Assembly (NCBI RefSeq): GCF_016863195.1
Contig: NZ_BOOK01000027.1
Coordinates: 62,001-126,000, forward strand
From: Paraplanobispora takensis
GTDB lineage: Bacteria > Actinomycetota > Actinomycetes > Streptosporangiales > Streptosporangiaceae
Reading direction: 5' to 3'
DNA length: 64,000 nt
In this document: positions 1-7,857 of the stretch, piece after piece
How positions within the stretch are numbered: the stretch's first letter is position 1
Layout: the number at the start of each line of letters is the position of its first letter
The notes under the pieces: generated by a model
Told to the model about the DNA's origin: nothing
Databases searched by the model: none
The model's input: only the letters and a program-made list of their open reading frames with translations
Program-made: the position numbers and the translations under genes

Positions 1-1
1 G

Positions 2-613
2 GTGCTCCTGCTCGACGAGCCGGTCAACGGGCTGGACCCGGAGGGGGTCCGGTGGATCCGCAACCTCATGAGGGGGCTGGCCGCCGAGGGCCGGACGGTG
101 TTCGTCTCCAGCCACCTGATGGGCGAGATGGCGCTCACCGCGGACCACCTCGTCGTGATCGGCCGCGGCCGGCTCCTCGCCGACACCTCCACGCGGGAGT
201 TCATCGAGGCCAACTCCCGCTCCCACGTCCGGATCCGCACACCCGAGCCCGAGCGGATGCGCCGGGCGCTGACCGCGGCCGGCGTCCGGGTACGGCAGGC
301 GGCGGACGGCACGCTGGAGGCGTACGGGACGGAGGCCGCGGGAGTCGGCGAGCTGGCCGCGGCGAGCGGCCTGACGGTGCACGAGATCGCCACGGAGACG
401 GCGTCGCTGGAGGAGGCGTTCATGCGGCTCACCGGAGAGGGGGCGAACGACCGGACGGCGGCACCGGACACCGCAGACGGCACGGACCGCCAGGAAGCGC
501 CCGACACCGGGGGCGGCACGAATGACCGGACGGCGGCGCCCGACACCGGGGACGGCGCGGGCCGCCGGGCCGTGCGGCCGCCTTCCGGGGAGCGCCGGGC
601 CGGGAGGCGGTGA
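2..613 (+). CDS. ABC transporter ATP-binding protein, C-terminal part (5' end outside window)
   Basis: Nucleotide-binding subunit of an ABC exporter; only the last 203 residues are present. The visible part starts at the Walker B strand (LLLDEP), followed by a D-loop (NGLDP) and the switch histidine in SSHLMGEM. A C-terminal extension after about residue 145 is a repeated Thr/Asp/Ala-rich tail in which NDRTAAPDT occurs twice; this tail is not part of the ATPase fold. The stop overlaps the start of the permease gene by 4 bp, so the two are translationally coupled. The layout matches DrrA/bacitracin-type two-gene ABC-2 exporters. The substrate cannot be told from the sequence. Confidence 0.9.
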   Translation: MLLLDEPVNGLDPEGVRWIRNLMRGLAAEGRTVFVSSHLMGEMALTADHLVVIGRGRLLADTSTREFIEANSRSHVRIRTPEPERMRRALTAAGVRVRQAADGTLEAYGTEAAGVGELAAASGLTVHEIATETASLEEAFMRLTGEGANDRTAAPDTADGTDRQEAPDTGGGTNDRTAAPDTGDGAGRRAVRPPSGERRAGRR

Positions 614-1401
614 TGGACATGGCCTCCGCGCGCGCGGTCCTCGCCGCCGAATGGGTCAAGATCAGGACTCTGCGATCGACGCCCGTGACCCTGCTGCTGG
701 GCGTCGCCCTCAGCGCCGGTCTCGGCTATCTGCTGGGGCTGAGCTTCAGCGCCGGCTTCTCCGACACGGCTCAGGAGCGGCCCGAGCCCGCCGCCCTGCT
801 CTTCGCCACCTTCTACAGCCTCACCCTCGGCCAGCTCCCCCTGGTGGTGTTCGCGGTCCTGACCGTGGGCGGCGAGTACTCCTCCGGGACCATCCACGCC
901 TCCCTGACGGCGGTTCCCCGGCGCGGCGCGTTCTACGGCGGCAAGATGCTCGCCGTGGCGCTGACGGTGCTGGGCGTCGCGGTGGTCACCGTCCCGGCCG
1001 CCTTCTTCGCGGCGCAGGCGGGCCTGGGCCGGTACGGCATGCCCCCGGACGCTGACGGGGTGCCGCAGGCCGTCCTCGGCTCATGCCTCTATCTGACGCT
1101 CATCTGCGTCTTCGCCGCCGGAGTGACGGCGATGCTGCGCAGCCCGGCGCTCTCGCTCGGCGTCCTGCTCCCGGTGTTCTTCCTCGGCTCCCAGGGGCTC
1201 GGCAACGTCCCGAAGGTGAAGGTCGTCGCGCAGTATCTGCCGGATCAGGCAGGCATGGTGATCATGCGCCTCACCGGCCCGCCCGGGGATCCGGGCTTCG
1301 GCCGCCCGTACGGCCCGTGGGCCGGGATGGGCATCCTCGCCCTCTGGGCCGCCGCCGCCCTCATCGGCGGCTATCTGATGCTGCGCCGCCGTGACGCCTG
1401 A
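610..1401 (+). CDS. ABC-2 type transporter permease
   Basis: Integral membrane partner (263 aa) of the preceding ATPase. It has about six hydrophobic segments, a cytoplasmic N-terminus with a typical EWVKIRTLRST entry helix, and a final helix followed by a basic LRRR tail, as in ABC-2 permeases of actinomycete exporters. The first start is GTG at 610, inside the GTGA overlap with the upstream stop; ATG at 613 is the alternative. Role: membrane channel of an export system for an unknown substrate. No regulator gene is adjacent inside the window. Confidence 0.88.
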   Translation: MMDMASARAVLAAEWVKIRTLRSTPVTLLLGVALSAGLGYLLGLSFSAGFSDTAQERPEPAALLFATFYSLTLGQLPLVVFAVLTVGGEYSSGTIHASLTAVPRRGAFYGGKMLAVALTVLGVAVVTVPAAFFAAQAGLGRYGMPPDADGVPQAVLGSCLYLTLICVFAAGVTAMLRSPALSLGVLLPVFFLGSQGLGNVPKVKVVAQYLPDQAGMVIMRLTGPPGDPGFGRPYGPWAGMGILALWAAAALIGGYLMLRRRDA

Positions 1402-1495
1402 GGTGTGACGATCGAGATGGGCGGCAAGGGGCCCAATTCTCGCTTTGTGACTCCAGGTAATGGATAATTAACTCTGAGTGAGAGATAGTGGGGGG

Positions 1496-1795
1496 ATGGC
1501 AGAGGCCGAATCCCTGGAAAGGCTCCGCGCCCACCTCGCAGAGCGCGGAGTCCCCGCCGATCTGCGCGGGGAAGCCCTGGTCGTCCACCTCCGGACATCG
1601 CCCATGCCCGTCTGGGTGTTCGTCGGCTACGGCGGCCGGTTCTTCTCCTGGCAGTGCGCCGAGAAGCGCCACCCCGTGAGCGACGTCGCCGGCGCGGCCG
1701 ATGCGCTGGTCTCCTACGTCTCCTCGCCCCCCTCCCTGTTCAGGGAGGGGACGAGGTTCAGGGACGGGACGAGGCGCGGTCAGACCGCGCGGTGA
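1496..1795 (+). CDS. small hypothetical protein
   Basis: A 99-residue protein of unknown function starting at ATG 1496, directly preceded by a G-run that can serve as ribosome-binding site; an upstream in-frame GTG at 1478 has no better signal. The protein is soluble, with one Cys and a WVFVGYGGRFFSWQ core rich in aromatic residues, as in many small actinomycete proteins that sit alone between operons. Its 3' end carries a CCTCCC/GGGAGG hairpin (about 1731-1750) and overlaps the end of the convergent OYE gene by 16 bp. Codon use is typical for the window. Confidence 0.6.
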   Translation: MAEAESLERLRAHLAERGVPADLRGEALVVHLRTSPMPVWVFVGYGGRFFSWQCAEKRHPVSDVAGAADALVSYVSSPPSLFREGTRFRDGTRRGQTAR

Positions 1796-2886
1796 TACTG
1801 GTCGGGCCAGCGCGCCGCGGCCCCGAGCTCCGCGAGCTCGCGCGCCGCCAGGTTCGGCCAGTACGGGTTGCGCAGCAGTTCCCTGCCGAGCAGCACCGCG
1901 TCCGCCTGCCCCGAGGCGACGATCTCCTCCGCCTGCCGGGCCTCGGTGATCAGGCCGACGGCGGCCACCGGCAGGTCCGTCTCGGCCTTCACCCGGGCGG
2001 CGAACGGGACCTGATAGCCGGGCCCGGCGGGGATGCGGGCGTTCGGCGCGTTGCCTCCGGTGGAGGTGTCCAGCAGATCGACGCCGTGGGCGAGCAGGTC
2101 CTTGGCGAAGCGCACCGTGTCGTCCCCGGTCCAGCCCTCCCGGCCGTCCTCGGGATTCTCCGTCAGCCAGTCGGTGGCCGAGATCCGGAAGAAGACCGGC
2201 AACCCGTCCGGCCAGACCGCGCGGACGGCGTCCACCACCTCGAGCGCGAACCTGGTGCGGTTCTCGTAGGAGCCGCCGTAGGCGTCGGTGCGCCGGTTGG
2301 TGTGGGGGGACAGGAACTCGTTGATGAGATAGCCGTGCGCGCCGTGCACCTCGGCCACCTGGAAGCCGGCGGCCAGCGCCCGCCGCGCGGCGGAGGCGAA
2401 CCCCTCGACGATCCGCCCGATCTCGTCCACGCTCAGCTCGGCCGGCACGGGATAGCCGTCGGCGAAGGCGAGCGGGCTCGGGCCGACCGGCTGCCAGCCG
2501 TGCCGGTCCGGGCCGACCGGGGCGCCGCCGAGCCAGGTGCGGTCGGTGGAGGCCTTGCGGCCGGCGTGCGCGAGCTGGATGCCGGGCACGGCGCCGTGCT
2601 CGCGCAGGAACGCGGTGATGCGGGCGAAGCCCTCCTGCTGGCGGTCGTTCCACAGGCCGAGGTCGGCCGGGCTGATCCGGCCCTCGGGTGCGACCGCGGT
2701 CGCCTCGGTGATGATCAGGCCGGCCCCGCCCACCGCCCTGGCGCCCAGGTGGGCGAGGTGCCAGTCGGTCGGCACTGCCTGCTCCGGGCCCTCGACGGCC
2801 GCGCAGTACTGGCACATCGGGGCCATCCAGACCCGGTTGGGGATGCTCAGGTCCCGCACCGTCAACGGCTCGAACAACGCGCTCAC
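1780..2886 (-). CDS. NADH:flavin oxidoreductase, OYE family (YqjM-like)
   Basis: FMN-dependent ene-reductase of the Old Yellow Enzyme family, 368 aa, likely reducing activated C=C bonds with NAD(P)H in the cytosol. Cys25 in MAPMCQY occupies the position of the redox-sensing Cys of YqjM. HGAHGYL (residues 181-187) supplies the substrate-binding His pair H181/H184. The AVGLI and LLGRELL strands near the C-terminus are the FMN phosphate site. It is divergent from an ArsR-like regulator with two inverted repeats between them, so it is probably controlled by it. The physiological substrate is unknown. Confidence 0.93.
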   Translation of the reverse strand: MSALFEPLTVRDLSIPNRVWMAPMCQYCAAVEGPEQAVPTDWHLAHLGARAVGGAGLIITEATAVAPEGRISPADLGLWNDRQQEGFARITAFLREHGAVPGIQLAHAGRKASTDRTWLGGAPVGPDRHGWQPVGPSPLAFADGYPVPAELSVDEIGRIVEGFASAARRALAAGFQVAEVHGAHGYLINEFLSPHTNRRTDAYGGSYENRTRFALEVVDAVRAVWPDGLPVFFRISATDWLTENPEDGREGWTGDDTVRFAKDLLAHGVDLLDTSTGGNAPNARIPAGPGYQVPFAARVKAETDLPVAAVGLITEARQAEEIVASGQADAVLLGRELLRNPYWPNLAARELAELGAAARWPDQYHRAV

Positions 2887-2958
2887 GACATGCTCCTCGG
2901 TCGGGGGTCACCGGACTCGGTCGGGGATCGCCCACCACGGGCTCCGGCCGTCCATTGA

Positions 2959-2974
2959 TACGATAGTCATCGTA
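2959..2974. promoter_or_regulatory. inverted repeat TACGAT-N4-ATCGTA
   Basis: Perfect 6-bp inverted repeat with a 4-bp spacer in the 151-bp gap between the divergent OYE and ArsR-like genes. It lies next to a second, longer inverted repeat. It is likely an operator half of the same regulator or part of the OYE promoter. Confidence 0.6.
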
Positions 2975-2975
2975 C

Positions 2976-3008
2976 TACGACGAATGTCAAATTACGATAT
3001 TCGTCGTA
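2976..3008. promoter_or_regulatory. operator: 10-bp inverted repeat TACGACGAAT-N13-ATTCGTCGTA
   Basis: Perfect 10-bp arms separated by 13 bp. The site lies about 30 bp upstream of the chosen regulator start and about 90 bp upstream of the OYE start. A dyad of this size in a divergent gap is the expected site for the dimeric winged-helix regulator encoded next to it. Autoregulation and OYE control are inference. Confidence 0.72.
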
Positions 3009-3037
3009 CAATGAACGCTCCGACGGGAGGAGCCGCC

Positions 3038-3385
3038 GTGTCGACCGCAACCGCCAGGGCCCTGGAGCACCCTCGGCTTGAGGAGATCCGCCTGGAGGCC
3101 GTACTGCACGCCCTGTCCGACCCGATGCGCCTGCAGGTGGTGCGCTTCCTCGCCGACCTGGGCGAGGGGCGGGAGGCGGCCTGCTCGGCGATCGAGCTGG
3201 CGGTCAGCAAGTCGACCACCACCCACCACTTCCGGGTGCTGCGCGAGGCCGGCGTGATCAACCAGGTCTACCGGGGCACGGCGAAGATGAACGCGCTGCG
3301 CCGCCACGACCTCGACACCCTGTTCCCCGGCCTGCTCGGCACCGTCCTGGACGCCGAGGCGGCCCAGCGGCGGCGCACCGGCTGA
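3038..3385 (+). CDS. ArsR-type winged-helix transcriptional regulator
   Basis: DNA-binding repressor of 115 aa. The core ALSDPMRLQVVRFLADLG is the ArsR-family first helix region, and SKSTTTHHFRVLREAGVI is the recognition helix-turn-helix with wing entry. The start is GTG 3038 because GGGAGG lies 7 bp upstream; an upstream ATG at 3011 falls close to the operator dyad. No clear metal-binding Cys pair is present, so it probably senses an organic ligand or the substrate of the divergent ene-reductase. Probable target: the 2959-3008 dyads and both flanking genes. Confidence 0.85.
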   Translation: MSTATARALEHPRLEEIRLEAVLHALSDPMRLQVVRFLADLGEGREAACSAIELAVSKSTTTHHFRVLREAGVINQVYRGTAKMNALRRHDLDTLFPGLLGTVLDAEAAQRRRTG

Positions 3386-3403
3386 CCGCCCGGCCGGGCC
3401 GCC

Positions 3404-4018
3404 TCACCCGCGGACGAGCGCGCCCAGGAGGCGCTCGGCCTCCCCGGCCACCGCGGGGAACGCACCCTCCGGATCGGGGGACCTGGCCAGCATCATGCCC
3501 GCCTCGCAGAGCGCGCCGAAGACCAGCTGCGAACGGACGTCGAGATCCCCGCCGGCGATCCACCCCTCCGCCGCGGCGACGCGCATGCCGTCCCGCAGCA
3601 CCCGCAGCAGGTGCTCATACTCGATCTCGCGGACCGCGTCCCAGCCGAGCACGGCCGGCCCGTCCAGCAGCACGATCTGCCGGAACCCCGGGTCCGTGCA
3701 GCACTCCAGGAAGGTCCGGCACCCCTCCCGCAGGGCGGACCAGGAGTCGGGGGCGTGCGCGGCCACGCGCTCCAGCGCGGTGGCGGCCCGGCGCAACCTG
3801 CGGACGAACACCTCGCGGAACAGCCCGGCCTTGCCGGGGAAGTGGTGGTAGGCCGCGCCCTTCGTCATCCCGGCCGCCGCGGCGACGGCGGCGAGCGACG
3901 TGGCGGCGTAGCCGTCCCGGCCGAACATCTCCTCCGCGGTCGCGAGCAGCCGGGACGAGGTCGCACTCGAACGCTCGGCCTGGGTCCGCCGGACCACGGC
4001 GCCGTCCTTGGCGGGCAT
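3404..4018 (-). CDS. TetR/AcrR family transcriptional regulator
   Basis: 204-residue repressor. The N-terminal helix-turn-helix is TSLAAVAAAAGMTKGAAYHH, followed by the family FPGKAGLF signature; the C-terminal half is the variable helical ligand domain. The start is ATG 4018, preceded by a GGGAGG-type ribosome-binding site; the frame stays open much further upstream but that stretch is antisense to the next gene. It is divergent from a saccharopine-dehydrogenase-like gene, with two palindromes in the gap, which suggests that it represses that gene and itself. Confidence 0.9.
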   Translation of the reverse strand: MPAKDGAVVRRTQAERSSATSSRLLATAEEMFGRDGYAATSLAAVAAAAGMTKGAAYHHFPGKAGLFREVFVRRLRRAATALERVAAHAPDSWSALREGCRTFLECCTDPGFRQIVLLDGPAVLGWDAVREIEYEHLLRVLRDGMRVAAAEGWIAGGDLDVRSQLVFGALCEAGMMLARSPDPEGAFPAVAGEAERLLGALVRG

Positions 4019-4118
4019 CGATCCGCCCTCCCTTCTCCGCAGGCTCACCTGCGGAACGCTTCCCTCCCGGCGGACCGGTCGCGCGGTGGTCCTTGACGGG
4101 ACACTCGATGGAACATAC

Positions 4119-4151
4119 GTTCGATTCGAACAGTTACATACCCTCGGTATG
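4119..4151. promoter_or_regulatory. two palindromic operators between TetR gene and its divergent target
   Basis: GTTCGA-T-TCGAAC (4119-4131) and CATACC-CTC-GGTATG (4137-4151) are both perfect dyads, 5 bp apart, immediately upstream of the ATG at 4166. Sites of 13-15 bp in this position are typical TetR-family operators. One may be the regulator site and the other a promoter-overlapping copy of different sequence; which of the two TetR binds cannot be told. Confidence 0.68.
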
Positions 4152-4165
4152 AAAGCGAGCCGGTC

Positions 4166-5194
4166 ATGAACGCACCGCCCATCGCAATCTACGGCGCCAA
4201 CGGGCACACGGGCCGCCTGGTCGCCGCCGAGCTGCTCTCCCGGGACCAGGACATCGTGCTGTCCGGCCGTGACGCCGGAGCGTTGCGGGCCCTCGCCGAG
4301 GAGCTGGACTCCCCGCGGCGCGTGCGGGTCCACCTCGCGCCCCTGGACGACCGGGCCGCCCTGCGCGAGCTCGCCGAGAACGCCTCCGTCCTGATCCACT
4401 GCGCCGGGCCCTACGCCCGGACCGGCGAGCCGGTCGCCGCCGCCGCGGCGGCGGCCGGTTGCCACTACGTCGACCACGCCATCGAGCCGCGCCACGTCAA
4501 GCACCTGTTCGAGTCCCTTCAGGCGCAGGCCCAGCGCACCGGCGCCGTGATGATCCCCCAGATGAGCTTCTACGGCGCGCTCGCCGATCTGCTGGCCGCG
4601 GTCGTGACCGAGGGCATGTCCGAGGTCGACCGGATCACGGTGGGCTACCGGGTCACCGGCTGGCGCATGACGAAGGCCGCGATCAAGACGGCGGAGCTGC
4701 TGATCGGCGAGATCGACAGGGTGACCTACACCGACGGGGTCCTGCGCACGGGACCGGTCGAGATCCGCAACACCGTCTTCCCCTTCCCCCCGCCCATCGG
4801 CCCCCGCACGATGATCGCGCCCTTCCCCTCCGGGGAGATGGTCACCATCCCCAGGCACGTCCCCGTCCGCACCGTGGAGTCCCAGCTGACCTCCAGCACC
4901 TTCGAGGAGGAGCAGATCTTCACCAGCGTGGACGCCGACGCGGCCGAACGGGCGCGCACGGAGTTCATGGTCGCCGTCCAGGCCGTCGCGGCCGGGGGCG
5001 GCGGCCGCAACGCGCACATCAGGGGCACCGACATCTGGTGGGTCGGCGCGGTGGCCTCGGTCGAGGCGGCCCTGCTGCTGGCCGAGGGCAGGGAGACCGC
5101 CAAGGCCGGCGTCCTCAGCGCCGCCGAGGCCTTCCACGCCCTGCCCTTCCTGCGCCGGATGGAGGAGCTCGGCGCGTTCACGCTCACCGTGTGA
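4166..5194 (+). CDS. saccharopine dehydrogenase-like NAD(P)-binding oxidoreductase
   Basis: 342-aa cytosolic protein with an N-terminal Rossmann fold (GANGHTG, residues 10-16) and the YDHA-type continuation CAGPYARTGEPV seen in saccharopine-dehydrogenase-family and trans-acting enoyl-reductase-like proteins. The middle part (MIPQMSFYGALADLL) is typical of this group. The true substrate is unknown; members act on lipids, polyketides or amino-acid derivatives. It sits alone opposite the TetR gene, with two dyads upstream, so it is likely induced by the ligand of that regulator. The 3' end overlaps the convergent MarR gene by 11 bp. Confidence 0.85.
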   Translation: MNAPPIAIYGANGHTGRLVAAELLSRDQDIVLSGRDAGALRALAEELDSPRRVRVHLAPLDDRAALRELAENASVLIHCAGPYARTGEPVAAAAAAAGCHYVDHAIEPRHVKHLFESLQAQAQRTGAVMIPQMSFYGALADLLAAVVTEGMSEVDRITVGYRVTGWRMTKAAIKTAELLIGEIDRVTYTDGVLRTGPVEIRNTVFPFPPPIGPRTMIAPFPSGEMVTIPRHVPVRTVESQLTSSTFEEEQIFTSVDADAAERARTEFMVAVQAVAAGGGGRNAHIRGTDIWWVGAVASVEAALLLAEGRETAKAGVLSAAEAFHALPFLRRMEELGAFTLTV

Positions 5195-5675
5195 GCGGCC
5201 CGGCCTCCTCCGCGGCCTCCCCGGCGGTCCCGTCAGCGATCTCACGGACGGTCTCGCCGGCGGTCTCGTCGGCGGCCAGCATCTTCTTCAGCAGGTCCCG
5301 CAGCTGGATCCGCTCCGACTCCTCCAGCGCGCCCAGCGGCGCGGCCGCGAAGCCGAGGGAGCGGCGCAGTTCCGTGACGGCCCGCCGGCCGTCGGGGGTG
5401 AGCGTGATGTTCTTCACCCTCCGGTCGGCGGGATCGGCCTCGCGCCGCAGGAGGCCGCGCCCCTCCAGGCGGTCCACGATGCCGGTGACGTTGGACGGGT
5501 CGCAGTTGAACAGGCGCGCGATGCGCCTCATGGGCAGGGGCCCGGCGGCGATCAGCACGAGCATCTTGGCCTGCAGGGCGGTCAGCCGGTGCCGCCCGGC
5601 GGCCTCCTCGTATCTCCTGTTGTAGCGGGCCGCCACCTCTCCCATCAGAGCCACCACTTCACCGGTCACGTTCAT
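5184..5675 (-). CDS. MarR family transcriptional regulator
   Basis: 163-aa winged-helix regulator. Recognition helix region MRRIARLFNCDPSNVTGIVD and the wing DPADRRVKNITLT are MarR hallmarks. The start was set at ATG 5675 because a perfect TATAAT box (minus strand, 5687-5682) lies 6 bp upstream, giving a leaderless mRNA; an ATG at 5699 and a TTG at 5702 are alternatives but overlap a 14-bp dyad. The C-terminal tail after residue 140 is Glu/Ala/Thr-rich. It is divergent from a medium-chain reductase gene that it probably represses. Confidence 0.87.
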   Translation of the reverse strand: MNVTGEVVALMGEVAARYNRRYEEAAGRHRLTALQAKMLVLIAAGPLPMRRIARLFNCDPSNVTGIVDRLEGRGLLRREADPADRRVKNITLTPDGRRAVTELRRSLGFAAAPLGALEESERIQLRDLLKKMLAADETAGETVREIADGTAGEAAEEAGPLTR

Positions 5676-5681
5676 GGGGTG

Positions 5682-5702
5682 ATTATATTTGACGTACATC
5701 AA
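5682..5702 (-). promoter_or_regulatory. TATAAT promoter and TTGACGTACATCAA operator of the MarR gene
   Basis: On the minus strand a TATAAT -10 hexamer (5687-5682) precedes ATG 5675. A 14-bp dyad with 12 of 14 matching bases (5689-5702) sits just upstream, between this promoter and the divergent reductase gene at 5720. MarR dimers commonly bind dyads of this length over promoters; binding by this MarR is inference. Confidence 0.62.
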
Positions 5703-5719
5703 CCTTTGACGGAGCTCAT

Positions 5720-6715
5720 ATGTCTCGGCAGATCAATCTCGCCTCGCGCCCCTCCGGCTGGCCGACCCCGGACGACTTCGACCTGGTGGAGGTGACGCCG
5801 CCCGCCCCGCAGGAGGGCCAGGTGCTGGTCCGCAACCTGTTCATGTCGGTCGATCCGTACATGCGGGGCCGCATGAACGACGCCAAGTCGTACGTACCCC
5901 CGTTCAAGCTCGGCGAGCCGCTGGAGGGCGGGGCGGTCGGCGAGGTCGTCGAGTCGCGGGCGCCCGGCCTGGCCGAGGGGGACCTCGTCCTGCACGGCTA
6001 CGGATGGCGCGAGCAGGTGGTCACCGACGCCACCCGGGTGCGCAAGGTCGACCCGATCGAGGGGGTCTCCCCCACCGCCTACCTCGGCGTGCTGGGCATG
6101 CCCGGCCTCACCGCCTACGCCGGCCTCCTCGACGTGGCCTCCTTCAAGGAGGGCGAGGCGGTCTTCGTCTCGGGCGCCGCCGGGGCGGTGGGCAGCCTCG
6201 TCGGCCAGATCGCCAAGCTGAAGGGGGCCTCGCGCGTCATCGGCAGCGCGGGCTCCGACGAGAAGGTCTCCAACCTGTACGACCTCGGCTTCGACGCGGC
6301 CTTCAACTACCGCAACGGCCCGGTCACCGAGCAGCTCCGCAAGGCGGCCCCCGACGGCATCGACGTCTACTTCGACAACGTCGGCGCCGACCACCTGGAA
6401 GCGGCGATCGACTCGCTCAACACCGGCGGCCGGGTCGCCATGTGCGGCGCGATCGCGGTCTACAACGCCACCGAGCCCTCTCCCGCCCCGCGCAACCTCT
6501 TCCTCGCCGTCGGCAAGCGGCTCACCCTGCGCGGCTTCATCGTCGGCGACCACTCCTCCCGGATGCGCGACATGATCGCGGAGGTCGGCGGCTGGCTGCG
6601 GGAGGGCCGCATCTCCGCGCAGGAGACCGTGGTCGACGGCCTGGAGAACGCCCCGGCCGCGTTCATCGGCCTGATGCGGGGCGAGAACACCGGAAAGATG
6701 ATCGTCCGTCTCTGA
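5720..6715 (+). CDS. NADP-dependent medium-chain oxidoreductase (PTGR/CurA-like)
   Basis: 331-aa zinc-independent medium-chain dehydrogenase/reductase of the leukotriene B4 dehydrogenase / alkenal reductase group, which reduces alpha,beta-unsaturated carbonyls with NADPH. The N-terminal domain has the family VDPYMRGRM motif. The cofactor motif SGAAGAVGS is at residues 151-159, with YFDNVG further on. There is no zinc-binding Cys cluster. GGAG lies just before the ATG. It is divergent from a MarR gene with a shared dyad, a layout that suggests induction by electrophilic compounds (inference). Confidence 0.9.
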   Translation: MSRQINLASRPSGWPTPDDFDLVEVTPPAPQEGQVLVRNLFMSVDPYMRGRMNDAKSYVPPFKLGEPLEGGAVGEVVESRAPGLAEGDLVLHGYGWREQVVTDATRVRKVDPIEGVSPTAYLGVLGMPGLTAYAGLLDVASFKEGEAVFVSGAAGAVGSLVGQIAKLKGASRVIGSAGSDEKVSNLYDLGFDAAFNYRNGPVTEQLRKAAPDGIDVYFDNVGADHLEAAIDSLNTGGRVAMCGAIAVYNATEPSPAPRNLFLAVGKRLTLRGFIVGDHSSRMRDMIAEVGGWLREGRISAQETVVDGLENAPAAFIGLMRGENTGKMIVRL

Positions 6716-6834
6716 TCCGCGAGGCGCCCCGGGGCACCGTCCCCGGGGACGGCGTCGCCGGCCGACATGCGGCGGCGGAAAGTATGTCGCCGGACCACAC
6801 TGCCGGCCGGGGTCCCCCTTGGCAGGATTCGTAC

Positions 6835-7857
6835 ATGGAACTCACCGCTCGTGGTCTGCGGCACAACCTCATGGTCCGCGGACCCATCGATGGCCCGCCC
6901 GTGCTGCTGGTCCACGGCAACTGCTCCTCCGGGGCGTTCTGGGAGCCGCTGGTACGGCTGCTGCCCGAGCACTGGCGGATCGTCGCGCCCGACCTGCGCG
7001 GCTACGGCGGCACCGAGGCCGCGCCGGTCGACGCCACCCGCGGGCTGCGCGACTTCTCCGACGACCTGGCCGCCCTGCTGGAGGCGGAGGAGGTCTTCCC
7101 GGCCGGCGCCCGCCCGGTCGTGGTGGGCCACTCCATGGGCGGCGGCGTGGCGATGCAGCTGCTGATCGACGCCCCCGAGCGGATCGCCGCGCTGGTCCTG
7201 GAGGCGCCGCTGTCGCCGTACGGCTTCGGCCTGGGCGGGGCGGGCGCGGCCAACCCCGACTTCGTGGCCCGCCTGGCGGCCGGTGACCGCACCGACGAGT
7301 CGCCCGCCAGCCCCCGGATGATCCTGCGCACGTACTACGTGGCCGACCCGGCGAGCCTGGGCGCGGACGAGGAACTGCTGCTCGACACGGTCCTGTCCAC
7401 CGCGATCGGCGAGGGGAACTATCCGGGCGACGCGGCTCCCGGCGACGAGTGGCCGGGCGCGGGCGCCGGACGGCGCGGCGTGCTCAACTCCATGGCGCCG
7501 CAGTGGTTCGGCATCGCCGACGACCTGGTCGCGGTCCCCGGCAAGCCGCCGGTGACCTGGGTGCGGGGCGACGCCGACCAGATCGTCTCGGACACCTCCC
7601 TGTTCGATCTGGCCTATCTCGGCAAGCTCGGCGCGGTGCCCGGCTGGCCGGGCGAGGAGATCTGCCCGCCCCAGCCGATGGTCACCGAGACCAGGGCGGT
7701 CCTCGACCGGTACGCCGAGGCCGGGGGCTCCTACGAGGAAATCGTCTACGAAGGGGTGGGGCACAGCCCGCACATCGAGCGCGCCACCGACTTCGCCGCG
7801 GTCATGGCCCGCGTCGTGAAGGAGGCCGCGGCGGCCGACGCGGAGGCCGGTGAGTGA
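6835..7857 (+). CDS. alpha/beta hydrolase
   Basis: 340-aa alpha/beta hydrolase. The oxyanion strand is LLVHGNC, the nucleophile elbow GHSMGG places Ser100, and the catalytic His lies in GVGHSPHIE near the C-terminus; the acid is probably the Asp in WVRGDADQI. The start is ATG 6835; the frame is open upstream but that part overlaps the previous gene. The stop overlaps the start of a second, unrelated alpha/beta hydrolase, so both form a two-gene operon. The substrate is unknown (ester, lactone or epoxide are all possible for the fold). Confidence 0.9.
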   Translation: MELTARGLRHNLMVRGPIDGPPVLLVHGNCSSGAFWEPLVRLLPEHWRIVAPDLRGYGGTEAAPVDATRGLRDFSDDLAALLEAEEVFPAGARPVVVGHSMGGGVAMQLLIDAPERIAALVLEAPLSPYGFGLGGAGAANPDFVARLAAGDRTDESPASPRMILRTYYVADPASLGADEELLLDTVLSTAIGEGNYPGDAAPGDEWPGAGAGRRGVLNSMAPQWFGIADDLVAVPGKPPVTWVRGDADQIVSDTSLFDLAYLGKLGAVPGWPGEEICPPQPMVTETRAVLDRYAEAGGSYEEIVYEGVGHSPHIERATDFAAVMARVVKEAAAADAEAGE

